Translations under genes and position numbers: made by a program
The notes under the pieces: generated by a model
What the model was told of the DNA's origin: nothing
The model's input: only the letters and a program-made list of their open reading frames with translations
The model's database searches: none
Part shown: piece after piece, positions 27,564 to 36,660 of the stretch
How positions within the stretch are numbered: the stretch's first letter is position 1
Layout: each line of letters begins with the position of its first letter
Source of the DNA: an uncultured Azohydromonas sp.
Lineage (GTDB): Bacteria > Pseudomonadota > Gammaproteobacteria > Burkholderiales > Burkholderiaceae_C
NCBI RefSeq assembly: GCF_937926365.1
Contig: NZ_CALAOH010000053.1
Coordinates: forward strand, 1 to 64,000
Direction: 5' to 3'
DNA length: 64,000 bases

Positions 27564-29423
27564 ATGGACTCGAACCCGCTCGGCGCAACGGCACATGAGG
27601 AGCCCTTCGACTGCACGCTGCAGGCTGGCTCCAAGGCGATGGTGCAGCCCCTGCTCGTGGCCGTGCAGCGGCTCACCGGTGTAGAGACAACCTTTCTCAC
27701 CCTGACCGACTGGAGCACCCGCTCCCAGGACATCGTGCTCGCGCTGAACACGGGCGAGGCGCTGGTGGCCGAAGGCAGCCGGGCCGCCTGGTGCGACGCG
27801 CTGTGCCAGCAGGCCTTCGACGGCGGGACCGTCTGCAGCAGCGACGTGCCGCGGGACTTTGGCGGCAGCGCGGAGGCCGTACGAAGCGGCCTGCGCAGCT
27901 TCTTCGCGCTGCCGCTGGCAGCGTCGGAGCGCACGGTGGGCTTTCTCTGCGGCGCCAGCCGGAGCGTGGCGGCGCCGGGCGCGGCCGAGCTGGAGACCGT
28001 GGCCCTCATCGGCCAGGCCATGGCGTCGCAGCTCCAGCTCGAAAGGCGCACGCGCGAGGCCGAGGCGCGGCACCTGGAAGCGACCGAAACCATCGCGCGG
28101 CTGATGCACCAGGCCTCGACCGACGGCCTGACCGGCCTGCCGGGCCGGGCGCTGATGCTGGCCCGGCTCGAAAAGATGATGGACGACGTCAGGAACGGCC
28201 GCCGCCTGGCGCTGTGCTACCTGGACCTCGACGGCTTCTGCGTGGTCAACGACCAGCTCGGCCACGAGGCCGGCAACGCGGTGCTGGTGGCGGCGGCGGA
28301 GCGGCTGCGCCGCGTGATCCGCCACAGCGACTTCGCGGCGCGGCTGGGCGGCGACGAGTTCGTATTGCTGCTGGACGGCATCGACAGCGTGGCCGAGGTG
28401 CACGTGGTGGTGGACCGCGTGCTGGAGAGCATGGCGCAGCCGTACCCGCTGGCCGAGCGCACGCTGCAGCTCACGGCCAGCATCGGCGTGGCCCTGTACC
28501 CCGACCACGGCCAGATGGCCGAGCAGCTGCTGCGCGCCGCCGACCAGGCCATGTACCGCGCCAAGCGCATGGGCAAGAACCGCGCGTGCCTGACCGGCCT
28601 GGACCCGGACCGCCCGCTGGCCGACCAGGCCCTGCTGGAGGAGCTGCGCCTGGCGATGGAAACCGACCAGCTCGTGCTGCACTACCAGCCCAAGGTCTGC
28701 GCCCGCACGCGCGAGCCGCGGGGCGCGGAAGTGCTGGTGCGCTGGCAACATCCCGCGCGCGGGCTGCTGGCTCCAGGCGCCTTCCTGCCGGTGCTGGCCG
28801 GCACGCCGCTGGAGGTGGAGCTGGACCTCTGGATCATCGAACGCGCCGTGCGGCAACTGGCCGATTGGCACGCCGCGGGCCGGCCGCTGCCGCTGAGCAT
28901 CAACGTCACCGCGGGCACGCTGGCGCTGCCCGGGCTGGCGGCGCGGGTGGCCGGCATCATGGCCGCGGCGGGCCTGCCGGCCCTGAGCCCGGAAGGTTGC
29001 GCGGCCATCGAGCTCGAAGTGCTGGAAAGCACCGCGCTCAACGACCTGGGCGCCGCGCGCGCGGCCATCCTGGATTGCGCCAGGCAGGGTATTTCCATTG
29101 CGCTGGACGATTTCGGCACCGGCTACTGCTCGCTGAGCTACCTGCGCCAGTTGCCGGTGCAGGCGCTCAAGATCGACCGCAGCTTCGTGATGAACATGCT
29201 GGGCAGCGACGGGGACATGCACATCGTGCGCGCCGTGATCGGCCTGGCCCGAGCCTTCAAGCTGACCACGGTGGCCGAAGGCGTGGAGACACCGGACCAT
29301 GCCCGTACCCTGGCCGAGCTGGGCTGCCACCAGCTCCAGGGCTTCGGCGTCGCCCGGCCCATGCCGGCGCCGGCGCTGGAGGCCTGGCTGGCACAGCAGG
29401 CCGGGCGGGGACAGGGCGCGTAG
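27564..29423 (+). CDS. GAF-GGDEF-EAL cyclic-di-GMP protein
   Basis: About 619 residues from the ATG at 27564; ATGs at 27483 and earlier are possible and none has a clear ribosome site. Residues 20-160 look like a GAF sensor. The GGDEF domain has an intact active site, GGDEF at 262-266, and an inhibitory RxxD site, RHSD at 253-256. The EAL domain reads A-E-V-L-V-R-W at 388-394 (EVL in place of EAL) and retains the Asn, DDFGTGYCSL, KIDRSF and VAEGVE motifs. Both synthesis and hydrolysis of c-di-GMP are possible. No membrane segment, so cytoplasmic. Confidence 0.85.
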   Translation: MDSNPLGATAHEEPFDCTLQAGSKAMVQPLLVAVQRLTGVETTFLTLTDWSTRSQDIVLALNTGEALVAEGSRAAWCDALCQQAFDGGTVCSSDVPRDFGGSAEAVRSGLRSFFALPLAASERTVGFLCGASRSVAAPGAAELETVALIGQAMASQLQLERRTREAEARHLEATETIARLMHQASTDGLTGLPGRALMLARLEKMMDDVRNGRRLALCYLDLDGFCVVNDQLGHEAGNAVLVAAAERLRRVIRHSDFAARLGGDEFVLLLDGIDSVAEVHVVVDRVLESMAQPYPLAERTLQLTASIGVALYPDHGQMAEQLLRAADQAMYRAKRMGKNRACLTGLDPDRPLADQALLEELRLAMETDQLVLHYQPKVCARTREPRGAEVLVRWQHPARGLLAPGAFLPVLAGTPLEVELDLWIIERAVRQLADWHAAGRPLPLSINVTAGTLALPGLAARVAGIMAAAGLPALSPEGCAAIELEVLESTALNDLGAARAAILDCARQGISIALDDFGTGYCSLSYLRQLPVQALKIDRSFVMNMLGSDGDMHIVRAVIGLARAFKLTTVAEGVETPDHARTLAELGCHQLQGFGVARPMPAPALEAWLAQQAGRGQGA

Positions 29424-29436
29424 CGCGCGGGCGGGA

Positions 29437-30984
29437 TCACCCCGCCGCCAGCCTGAAATGCCCCGCCAGTCCCGCCAGCCGCTGCGCCTGCTGGCGCAGC
29501 GTGGCGGAGGTGGTGGCCGACTGCTGCACCAGCGCGGCGTTCTGCTGCGTGGCCGACTCCACGTCGGAGACGGCGCCGCTGAGCTCGCGGATGCGGCTGC
29601 TCTGGCCGGCCGCGGCACCCAGCAGCTGCTCCATGGCGCCGGCCATGCGCTCCACTGCGGCATTGACGCGGGCCATGCGCGCCCCGGCCTCCTGCGCGGC
29701 CTGGCTGCCCCGATCCACCACCTGCACCGACTCGCCGGCCAGCTTGGCGATCTCCGCCGAGGCCGAGGCCACGTGCTCGGCCAGCGCACCCACTTCCTGG
29801 GCCACCACCGCGAAGCCGCGGCCCTGCTGGCCCGCGCGCGCCGCCTCCACCGCCGCGTTGAGCGCCAGCAGCCGCGTCTGCAGCGCGATGCGCTCGATCA
29901 GGCCCGTGATCTCGGTGATGCGCGCCGCGCTGCGGTCCAGCTGGACCATGGCGCCGCTGACGGCGGCCACCGCCTCGTTGCCGTCGCGCGCGGCGCTGGT
30001 GGCCGAGTGCGCCAGCCGCGCCATGGCGCGCGCGGTCTGCTCGGTGTCGCCCACGCTGCGCGCCAGCTCGGTCATGGCCGAGGCCGTCTGCACCAAGTCC
30101 GCGGCGGTGCGCTCGGTGCGCGCGGACAGGTCGCCATTGCCCGCGGCGATCTGCGCGCTGGCCTCGGCAACGGCGTGGCTGGAATGCTGCATGTCGTGCA
30201 GCAGCTCGCGCAGCCGCGCCTGCATCGCGCCCATGGCCTGCAGCAGTTGAGCGAACTCGCGCAGGCCGCCGGCGCTGACCTCGCCGGCCAGGTCGCCCCG
30301 GGCGATGCGCTGCGCCACCGCCACGGCATGCGCCAGCGGCGCGGTGGCGGCGCGCACGCCCCACCAGGCCAGCCAGGCGAAAACCACCGCGGCCACGGCC
30401 GCGATGGCCAGCATGGCTCGTTGCCAGTGGTCCGAGCGCGCCTGCGCCTCGGCACGGCGCTCCTCGCCGCGGCGTGCCACCTCCGCCGACAGCCGGCCCA
30501 CCAGCGCGTCGATGCTCGTCGCCTGCTGGCGCGCGCCGGCCAGCACCTGGTAGCCCTCGGTGGCGGTGACGATGCGCCCGGTGATGCAGTCCCGCAGCAC
30601 CGGGGCGGCGGCCTTCTCGTAGTCGGCCAGCAGCGCCTCCAGCTGTCGGGCATCGGCACCGCCGGCCTGGCGCAGGGGCTGCAGGCTCGCGCGCGCGGCC
30701 CGCAGCGACGCCTGCCAGCGCGCCTGGCTCGCCTTGGCGGCCTGCAGGTCGTCGATGTTGATCAGCGTTTCCTTCTCCTGGCGCATCACGTCGCCCAGGT
30801 GCAGCCGCAGGCTGGCCACGCCCGACTGCGCCGCGAATTCCGTATCGGCAAATGAAGCGAACTCGGCGTTGATGTCGCGCAGCGCCAGCGTCGCGGCGGC
30901 CACGACGACGAGCAGCGTGAGGATGGAAGCGACGGCTCCGGCGGCCAGCTTGGCACGCAGGGAGGCACGGGGTCCAGGAGTCAT
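29437..30984 (-). CDS. Methyl-accepting chemotaxis protein
   Basis: About 515 residues from the ATG at 30984. TM1 is at about residues 13-36, a four-helix periplasmic sensor of about 150 residues follows, then TM2 (MLAIAAVAAVVFAWLAWW), a HAMP region and a long signalling helix pair. The hairpin tip reads IALQTRLLALNAAVEAARAGQQGRGFAVVAQEVGALAEH, close to the consensus but with R for N after QT. No C-terminal CheR-tethering pentapeptide (xWxxF) is present. No che gene is near. Confidence 0.9.
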   Translation of the reverse strand: MTPGPRASLRAKLAAGAVASILTLLVVVAAATLALRDINAEFASFADTEFAAQSGVASLRLHLGDVMRQEKETLINIDDLQAAKASQARWQASLRAARASLQPLRQAGGADARQLEALLADYEKAAAPVLRDCITGRIVTATEGYQVLAGARQQATSIDALVGRLSAEVARRGEERRAEAQARSDHWQRAMLAIAAVAAVVFAWLAWWGVRAATAPLAHAVAVAQRIARGDLAGEVSAGGLREFAQLLQAMGAMQARLRELLHDMQHSSHAVAEASAQIAAGNGDLSARTERTAADLVQTASAMTELARSVGDTEQTARAMARLAHSATSAARDGNEAVAAVSGAMVQLDRSAARITEITGLIERIALQTRLLALNAAVEAARAGQQGRGFAVVAQEVGALAEHVASASAEIAKLAGESVQVVDRGSQAAQEAGARMARVNAAVERMAGAMEQLLGAAAGQSSRIRELSGAVSDVESATQQNAALVQQSATTSATLRQQAQRLAGLAGHFRLAAG

Positions 30985-31065
30985 GGTCAGGCTCGGAAGT
31001 TGCACAGCGGATCACTGCAGGCTGGTTGCACCTGCATCGAAGCCGCGATTCAGCCACGTGACCAG

Positions 31066-31130
31066 CTGTATCTCCGTGACACCCCCGAGTCCGCGTGCGG
31101 TTTCACGGCCCTGTCATCACCGTGTCACAC
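31066..31130 (+). promoter_or_regulatory. Two Pho-box-like sites before the histidine phosphatase gene
   Basis: CTGTCATCACCGTGTCAC (31111-31128) has two TGTCAT/TGTCAC half-sites spaced 11 bases, the layout of a PhoB box. A weaker copy, CTGTATCTCCGTGACAC, lies at 31066-31082, 45 bases upstream. The ATG of the downstream gene is at 31202. The same pattern occurs before pstS. Confidence 0.6.
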
Positions 31131-31201
31131 GGCGCGCGCCAAGCTGCCGGCCTGGTGCTTTCCGGAGCTGTCCGGGCCCGGTGCTTGCCTGCAGTCGAAC
31201 C

Positions 31202-31729
31202 ATGTCTTCCACCCGCCACGTGATGCTGATCCGGCATGCCGAGGAGCCCGACCAGGCGACCGGCATCCTGGGCGTGGACGAGCAGGGGCGGCCTGACGGC
31301 GAGGCCCTGTCGGTGCGGGGCTGGCAGCGCGCCGGTGCGCTGGCGCGGCTGTTCGCGCCCTGCGGCGGCATGCCGCCGCAGCCGCTGGCGCGGCCCGCAT
31401 CGATCTTTGCCGCCACCGACAGCGGCAAGAGCCACCGCCCGCTCTGCACCGTGCTGCCGCTGGCGCGGCTGCTGGGGCTGCGGGTGGATACGCGCTTCGG
31501 CTCCGAAGGAGAAGTCGCGCCGCTGCTGGACGCCCTGCGCGCCAGCCCGGGCCCGGTGCTGCTGTGCTGGCGCCACCAGGCCATGGGCGACATCGCGCAG
31601 GCGCTGTGCGACGGCGCGCCGCGAACCTGGGACGCCGCGCGCTATGACCTGGTGTGGGTCTTCGAGCACCAGGGCGAAGGCTGGCGCTTCACCGAACTGC
31701 GGCAGCGGCTGCTGCACCACGATGGTTGA
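31202..31729 (+). CDS. Histidine phosphatase-superfamily protein
   Basis: 175 residues from the ATG at 31202. The phosphate-pocket motif appears as MLIRHAEEP (RHG replaced by RHA) near the N-terminus, and the second catalytic His is in LLCWRHQAMGDI. Related to phosphoglycerate mutase-like phosphatases. It is the first gene of a run (CYTH-CHAD, PHA protein) behind two Pho-box-like sites, which suggests a phosphate-starvation role. Substrate unknown. Confidence 0.75.
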   Translation: MSSTRHVMLIRHAEEPDQATGILGVDEQGRPDGEALSVRGWQRAGALARLFAPCGGMPPQPLARPASIFAATDSGKSHRPLCTVLPLARLLGLRVDTRFGSEGEVAPLLDALRASPGPVLLCWRHQAMGDIAQALCDGAPRTWDAARYDLVWVFEHQGEGWRFTELRQRLLHHDG

Positions 31730-31746
31730 GGAGGGAATGACCCGCC

Positions 31747-33258
31747 ATGCATGAACTCGAGCTCAAGCTGCGGATTCCCCCGGAGAGCCGCGCCGCGCTG
31801 GAAAAGGCGCTGAACGCCGCGCAGTGGCCGCGCACCCGGCTGGAAGCGCACTACTTCGACACGGCGGGCGGGCAACTCGCCGCGCACGGTTTCTCCTGGC
31901 GCCTGCGCCGCGAGAACGAGCGCTGGGTGCAGACGCTCAAGGGCGCCGGCGGGCACCGGCTGCAGCGCCTGGAACACGAGGTGGAAGTGCCGCCGGAGGA
32001 AGGCCGCGCCATGCCGCGCCCGGACATCGCCCGCCATCGCGACAGCCCCGCCGGCCGTGCGCTGGCCCAGGCGCTGGGCGGCTCGCTGGACGACCTCTCC
32101 ACGCTGGTGGTGGAACAGTTCCACACCCGCATCGAGCGCCGCACGTGCGAGATGTGCCAGGGCGACGCGCGGGTCGAGGTCGCGCTGGACCTCGGCAGCC
32201 TGCACGCGCAGGGGCGCGGCGTCCCGGTGTGCGAGCTGGAGCTGGAGCTCAAGGACGGCCCCGCCGAAGGCCTGTTCGCGCTGGCGCGGCCCTGGGTGGC
32301 GGCGCAGGGCTTGTGGCTGTCCACCGCCTCCAAGGCCCAGCGCGGCACGCTGCTGGCCGCCGGGCGCGAGCATGCCCCGCCGGTGAAGGCCGGGGTGCCG
32401 GCGCTGGCGTGGTCGATGCCGGCACCGGCGCTGCTGCGCGCGGTGGTGGGGTGCTGCCTGGACCAGATCCTGCCCAACGCCGGCGAGGTTGCCACCGGCA
32501 GCGCCGACCCGGAGCACGTGCACCAGGCGCGCGTGGGCCTGCGCCGGCTGCGCACCGCGCTGCGCGAGCTCGGCGGCTTCGGCGCGGTGCTGGACGACGA
32601 AGCTCAGGCCGTGCTGGCCACCGCCTTTTCGCACCTGGGCGAGACGCGCGACCAGCAGGAGGTGAGCCGCTCCGTGCTGGCTCGGCTGGCCGAGGCGGGC
32701 GCACCGCAAGGGCTGCGCTGGCCCGATCCCGAGGGCGAGCCGCACACGCCGGCGCGGGCCGTGCGCGATACCGCGTTCCAGACCGTGTTGCTGGACCTGC
32801 TGGCCTTCACCCTGGCCGAGGACGCGCCGGAGCAGCCCGGCTGCAAGCACGACGGCGGCTGCCGCAAGGCCCTGCGCGAGCGGCTGGCGAAGCTGCACAA
32901 GCAGGTGGTGCGCGACGGCGAGCGCTTCACCGAGCTGCCGGTGCAGCGGCAGCACCGCGTGCGCAAGCGCCTCAAGCGGCTGCGCTACCTGAGCGAGTTC
33001 GTCGCGCCGCTGTACGGCACGCACGCGGTGGAGCGCTACGTCGACTCGCTGCGTCCGGCGCAGGACGCGCTGGGGCAACACAACGACGAGGCCGTGGGGC
33101 TGGAGGCCTTCCGCCGCGCCACGGCAGCGCAGCCTGAGGCCTGGTTCGCCGTCGGCTGGCTGGAGGCTCGGCAGCAGCAGAGCGCCCGCGACTGCCGCCG
33201 CGCGCTGCGCAAGGTGGCCGAGGCGCCGCGCTTCTGGAAGAAAAAAGGCAAGTCCTGA
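31747..33258 (+). CDS. CYTH and CHAD domain protein (inorganic triphosphatase-like)
   Basis: 503 residues. The N-terminus has the CYTH signature ExExK in HELELKLRI (residues 2-10), then a triphosphate tunnel domain to about residue 210 with alternating charged strands (FSWRLRRENERWVQTLKG and VCELELELKDG). A CHAD helical domain of about 270 residues follows, rich in conserved His/Arg/Lys (VHQARVGLRRLRTALRELG, RQHRVRKRLKRLRYLSEF). CYTH domains hydrolyse triphosphates; CHAD domains bind polyphosphate. The gene lies 17 bases after the phosphatase gene and near ppx, ppk1 and ppk2, so a polyphosphate role is well supported. Confidence 0.88.
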   Translation: MHELELKLRIPPESRAALEKALNAAQWPRTRLEAHYFDTAGGQLAAHGFSWRLRRENERWVQTLKGAGGHRLQRLEHEVEVPPEEGRAMPRPDIARHRDSPAGRALAQALGGSLDDLSTLVVEQFHTRIERRTCEMCQGDARVEVALDLGSLHAQGRGVPVCELELELKDGPAEGLFALARPWVAAQGLWLSTASKAQRGTLLAAGREHAPPVKAGVPALAWSMPAPALLRAVVGCCLDQILPNAGEVATGSADPEHVHQARVGLRRLRTALRELGGFGAVLDDEAQAVLATAFSHLGETRDQQEVSRSVLARLAEAGAPQGLRWPDPEGEPHTPARAVRDTAFQTVLLDLLAFTLAEDAPEQPGCKHDGGCRKALRERLAKLHKQVVRDGERFTELPVQRQHRVRKRLKRLRYLSEFVAPLYGTHAVERYVDSLRPAQDALGQHNDEAVGLEAFRRATAAQPEAWFAVGWLEARQQQSARDCRRALRKVAEAPRFWKKKGKS

Positions 33259-33357
33259 GCAATGCAACCGCGTTGCGGCGTCGCGATGTCCGGCGCATGG
33301 CAGCCATGCCGGGAAGCCGGGTGAAACTCGCATGGTTTTTTGTTACGAGGTCGAACC

Positions 33358-33675
33358 ATGTCCCGCATCCACATCGAACGCGTGCACAGCCTGGGCCTGC
33401 CCACGGCGCGCCGCCTGGCCCGGCGCTGGGCCGAGAAGGTTGTGACCGAGCATGGGCTGCACTGCCGCTTCGACCAGGGCGCGAGCGCCGACCAATTGCA
33501 TTTCAGCCGCTCCGGCGTCAGCGGCACGCTGGACGTGACGGCCGACCGCTTCCGTATCGACGTGCAGCTGGGCCTGCTCATGAGCGTGTTCGCCGGCACC
33601 ATCGAAACCCAGCTGACGCAGAAGCTGGAGCGGCAGATCGAGAAGGCGCAAGCGGGGCAGGGGGCGAGGGTTTGA
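33358..33675 (+). CDS. Polyhydroxyalkanoic acid system family protein
   Basis: 105 residues from the ATG at 33358 (AGG upstream). The pattern SRIHIERVHSLGLPTARRLARRWAEKV, followed by a strand-rich middle and a helical tail, matches the small proteins found with polyhydroxyalkanoate granule genes. Function is not established. No pha synthesis gene is nearby. It follows the CYTH-CHAD gene by 99 bases, linking the carbon-storage family to a polyphosphate locus. Confidence 0.75.
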   Translation: MSRIHIERVHSLGLPTARRLARRWAEKVVTEHGLHCRFDQGASADQLHFSRSGVSGTLDVTADRFRIDVQLGLLMSVFAGTIETQLTQKLERQIEKAQAGQGARV

Positions 33676-33743
33676 GGCGAAGCTGGCCAGGAAAGTTGGT
33701 GGATGCCAGCCAAGAGCCGATCCGGCCCGCTTCCTGGCAACAA

Positions 33744-33759
33744 TATCCCATTGGGGATA
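33744..33759. promoter_or_regulatory. Palindromic operator candidate for the toxin-antitoxin operon
   Basis: TATCCC-ATTG-GGGATA is a 6+6 inverted repeat 50 bases before the antitoxin ATG, in the only promoter-sized gap upstream. Antitoxins of this family bind such repeats to repress their own operon. Confidence 0.5.
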
Positions 33760-33808
33760 GGAATCATTGTTTGGTCCCGGGTGGCACAATCATGGACAGG
33801 AGGCGTCC

Positions 33809-34216
33809 ATGCTTGATCACGCTGCTGACCGCGCCGACCTGCGGTCGTCCGATACCTCAGCGAAAGCCCTGGCCGTGTTCTTCCGTATCGCGGATTTGTG
33901 GGGCCTGAACCCGTCCGAGAAGCAGACGCTCCTGGGCACCAGCCGCTCGGTCTTCTACCGATGGCAGGCCGGGAAGATCACGGCACCGCTGGACCCGGCG
34001 ACCCTGGAGCGGCTGAGCTATGTCTTCCGCATCCACGCCGCGCTGAAGGTGCTGCTGCCGATTCCCGAGCGGGCCTACGCGTGGCCCCGGCAGCCGAATT
34101 CGTCGCCGCTCTTTGGCGGCAGCACGGCACTCGCACACATGCTGGGCGGCCGGGTGGGTGACCTCAAGGACGTGGCCGATTTCCTGGATGCGCAGCGCGG
34201 CGGGGACTTCGCTTGA
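33809..34216 (+). CDS. Antitoxin of the MbcA/ParS/Xre family (DUF2384)
   Basis: 135 residues; AGGAGG lies seven bases before the ATG. An Xre-like helical N-terminus (ALAVFFRIADLWGLNPSEKQTLLGTSRSVFYRWQAGK) is followed by the toxin-binding C-terminus (PNSSPLFGGSTALAHMLGGRVGDLKDVADFLDAQRGG). The C-terminal region neutralises the RES partner by blocking its active site. The stop overlaps the toxin start, giving coupled translation. The module lies between the PHA-system gene and ppx. Confidence 0.88.
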   Translation: MLDHAADRADLRSSDTSAKALAVFFRIADLWGLNPSEKQTLLGTSRSVFYRWQAGKITAPLDPATLERLSYVFRIHAALKVLLPIPERAYAWPRQPNSSPLFGGSTALAHMLGGRVGDLKDVADFLDAQRGGDFA

Positions 34217-34908
34217 TCGCGGCGTGCATCGAGGTCCCGTGGCGTCCCTCGTACCGCGTGATCCCGAGCCGCTTCCCGCCGGTGTCGCTGTTCGACGACG
34301 TGGCCAGCCAGGACGAGTTGGACGCGGTATTCGCCGTACAGGCCTACACCAACCCCCGCTTGCGCCAAGAGCTTGGTGAGCTGGATCTCGTGCCGGAAGG
34401 TGAGCGCGTGTTCGGGACCGGCAGCACCCCAGTGATGGCGGCCTTCACGTACCTGAACCGCGGCGGCTCCCGATTCAGTGACGGCACCTGGGGCGTGTAC
34501 TACGCCGGCGAAAGCCTGGAGACGGCCATCGCCGAGGCGAGCTTTCACGCCGAGCGCTTCCTCGGCGAAACCCGTCAGCCGCCGATCGAGGTGGACTACC
34601 GGGCCTGCGTCGCCCACATCGTGCAACCCATGCACGACATCCGCGGTGAGCCTTGGGCACCAGCCCACGATCCGCACGGCTACGCCGCCTCCAAGCAACT
34701 GGCGCGTGAATACCGGGCGGCCGGCTCGTGGGGACTGCTGTACCGGTCTGTGCGGCGCGAGGGAGGCGAGTGCGTGGCGGTGTTCAGGCCCAAGGCGGTC
34801 CAGATTCCCGTCGTGCAGGGCGCGCACGTCAGCCTGGTCTGGGACGGACAGGCCATCTCGGGCTGGTACCGCAAGTCGGACCACCACCCGCTTCCTGGAA
34901 ATCGTTGA
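34213..34908 (+). CDS. RES-domain toxin (NAD+-depleting family)
   Basis: 231 residues from a TTG at 34213 that overlaps the antitoxin stop. RES motifs are present: the early Arg residues in SYRVIPSRFPPVSLFDD, the Glu in GVYYAGESLETAIAEASFH and the late Ser in LLYRSVRREGGECVAVFRP. RES toxins such as MbcT degrade NAD+ by phosphorolysis or hydrolysis, stopping growth when the labile antitoxin is lost. The weak start codon probably keeps toxin synthesis below antitoxin synthesis. The C-terminus is complete, so the toxin appears functional. Confidence 0.88.
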   Translation: MIAACIEVPWRPSYRVIPSRFPPVSLFDDVASQDELDAVFAVQAYTNPRLRQELGELDLVPEGERVFGTGSTPVMAAFTYLNRGGSRFSDGTWGVYYAGESLETAIAEASFHAERFLGETRQPPIEVDYRACVAHIVQPMHDIRGEPWAPAHDPHGYAASKQLAREYRAAGSWGLLYRSVRREGGECVAVFRPKAVQIPVVQGAHVSLVWDGQAISGWYRKSDHHPLPGNR

Positions 34909-34948
34909 CGGTCAGAGATTCAGAAGGCCGCCGTCCTGCGCCATCGGT

Positions 34949-36448
34949 TCAGCTCTTGAGGGAGAGCGTGAAATGCCCTTGCTGCGCCCACAGCGCGATC
35001 TCCTCGCGCAGCAGGTGCAGCGTGCGTGGGTCGGCCGGCACGCCCGTGGGCTCCCAGCGCAGCGCCAGCCGGCTGGCGCCTTGGGCGTCGATGCGCAGCT
35101 GCGGGCCGTCGGTGTCGCGCCGCGCATGGCAGCGGATGGCCGCCAGCCGCAGGCACAGCGCCTGGCGCGCGAAGGAGCGCCGCGCCATCGAGGCCTCCAC
35201 CTTCTTCAGCCCGCCGCGCTGCGCCAGGATCAGCTCGGCGATGCGCCGCTGCTGGCTCTGAGAGAAGCCGGCCGCGTCCACGTGGCCCATCAGGTAGGCG
35301 CTGTGGCGGTGGTAGTCGTGGTGCGAGACGCAGCGCCCGATCTCGTGCAGCGCGCAGGCCCACGCCAGCTCGCGGCGCTCGTCGGCGCCGGCGTCCGGGG
35401 CAATGTCGTGATGCAGCGCCAGCGCCGCGTCGTGCACACGCCGCGCCTGCGCCAGGTCGCAGTGGAACTGCTGCTGCAGCGCCGCGACGGAGGCGTCGCG
35501 CAGGTCCGGCACCTCGCCGCCGGCGCTGCGTTGGCGTTCGTACAGGTCCACGATCACCCCCTGGCGCAGCGCGCCCTTGGCCGGCGCGATTTCCTTGATG
35601 CCGAACTCGCGCATCAGCGCCGCCAGGATCGCCAGCCCGCCGGCGATCACGGGACGGCGGTCGTCGCGCAGGCCGCGCAGCTGCAAGCGGTCGATGTGAC
35701 CGGCATCGATGCAGCGCTCGATGCACCAGTTCAGCGCCGAGGGCGTGATGCGCCCGTCGGTGATGCCGTGGTTCGCGAGCAGCAGCGACACCGCGCCGGC
35801 CGTGCCGGAGGAGCCCAGCGCCTCCCGCCACAGGTGCGGCTCGAAGCTGGTCTCGGCCTCCTCGAACTCGGCCTGCGCCGCCACGCGCGCGGCCTCGAAA
35901 GCCTGGGGCGTGAGCCGCCCGTCGGCGAAGTAGCGCAGTGACAGCGACACGCTGCCAACCTGGAAGGACTCCGCCTCGCCCGGCACCCGGCCGCAGCCCA
36001 GCACCAGCTCGGTGGAGCGCCCGCCGATGTCCACCACCAGCCGCGGCAAGGCCGAGGGCTGCAGCTGCGCCACGCCAATGAAGATCAGCCGCGCCTCCTC
36101 GCGCCCGGAGATCACCTCCACCGGCGAGCCCAGCACCTCCGAGGCGCGCACCAGGAACTCGTCACGGTTGCGCGCCTCGCGCAGCGTCTGCGTGGCCACG
36201 GCGCGCAGGCCGCCCAACTCGAAGCCCGACAACCGATCGCGGAAGCGCCGCAGCGTCTGCAGCCCGCGCTCGGCCGCCTCCTCCTGCAGCAGGCCCTGCG
36301 CGTCCAGCCCGCCACCCAGCCGCACCACCTCCTTGAGGTTGTCCAGCCGCTGGTAGCGCCCGCCCTTGAGCTGGCCGATCTCCAGGCGAAAGCTGTTGGA
36401 CCCCATGTCGATGGCGGCCAGGGGGAGTGAAGTCGCGGCGTCGTTCAT
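34949..36448 (-). CDS. ppx: Exopolyphosphatase (Ppx/GppA family)
   Basis: 499 residues from the ATG at 36448 (MNDAATSLPLAAIDMGSNSFRLEI); the frame is open upstream but the phosphate-1 motif of the ASKHA fold starts here. Further motifs: RAVATQTLREARN, a phosphate-2 loop LVVDIGGRSTELVLG with the catalytic Glu segment before it (ISGREEARLIF), and GGLAILAALMREF. A C-terminal HD-like domain has HEIGRCVSHHDYHRHSAYL. It removes terminal phosphate from polyphosphate; pppGpp hydrolysis is also possible. It is divergent from pstS with Pho-box-like sites between. Confidence 0.9.
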   Translation of the reverse strand: MNDAATSLPLAAIDMGSNSFRLEIGQLKGGRYQRLDNLKEVVRLGGGLDAQGLLQEEAAERGLQTLRRFRDRLSGFELGGLRAVATQTLREARNRDEFLVRASEVLGSPVEVISGREEARLIFIGVAQLQPSALPRLVVDIGGRSTELVLGCGRVPGEAESFQVGSVSLSLRYFADGRLTPQAFEAARVAAQAEFEEAETSFEPHLWREALGSSGTAGAVSLLLANHGITDGRITPSALNWCIERCIDAGHIDRLQLRGLRDDRRPVIAGGLAILAALMREFGIKEIAPAKGALRQGVIVDLYERQRSAGGEVPDLRDASVAALQQQFHCDLAQARRVHDAALALHHDIAPDAGADERRELAWACALHEIGRCVSHHDYHRHSAYLMGHVDAAGFSQSQQRRIAELILAQRGGLKKVEASMARRSFARQALCLRLAAIRCHARRDTDGPQLRIDAQGASRLALRWEPTGVPADPRTLHLLREEIALWAQQGHFTLSLKS

Positions 36449-36570
36449 GGGCGTGGCGGGCAGGGGCGGGCTTTCAGGCGCGGGGCAGGCCGCATGCCAT
36501 GCGGCCCTCGCGAATATTCGTACTTCTCGTCTTCCACGGCAGGGAAGCGCCGCCAAGCCTAAGGCGCCCG

Positions 36571-36589
36571 CGTGACGCCTCCATGACAT
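36571..36589 (-). promoter_or_regulatory. Pho-box-like site upstream of ppx
   Basis: Read on the minus strand: ATGTCATGGAGGCGTCACG, with half-sites TGTCAT and CGTCAC spaced 11 bases. It lies about 120 bases before the ppx start. One half-site departs from consensus. Confidence 0.45.
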
Positions 36590-36660
36590 GCGCGGCCGTC
36601 ACCACCAGGGACCGCAGCTGCCGCGGCACACGCGCCATGCGGCCGCGAAGCGCCGCACCG

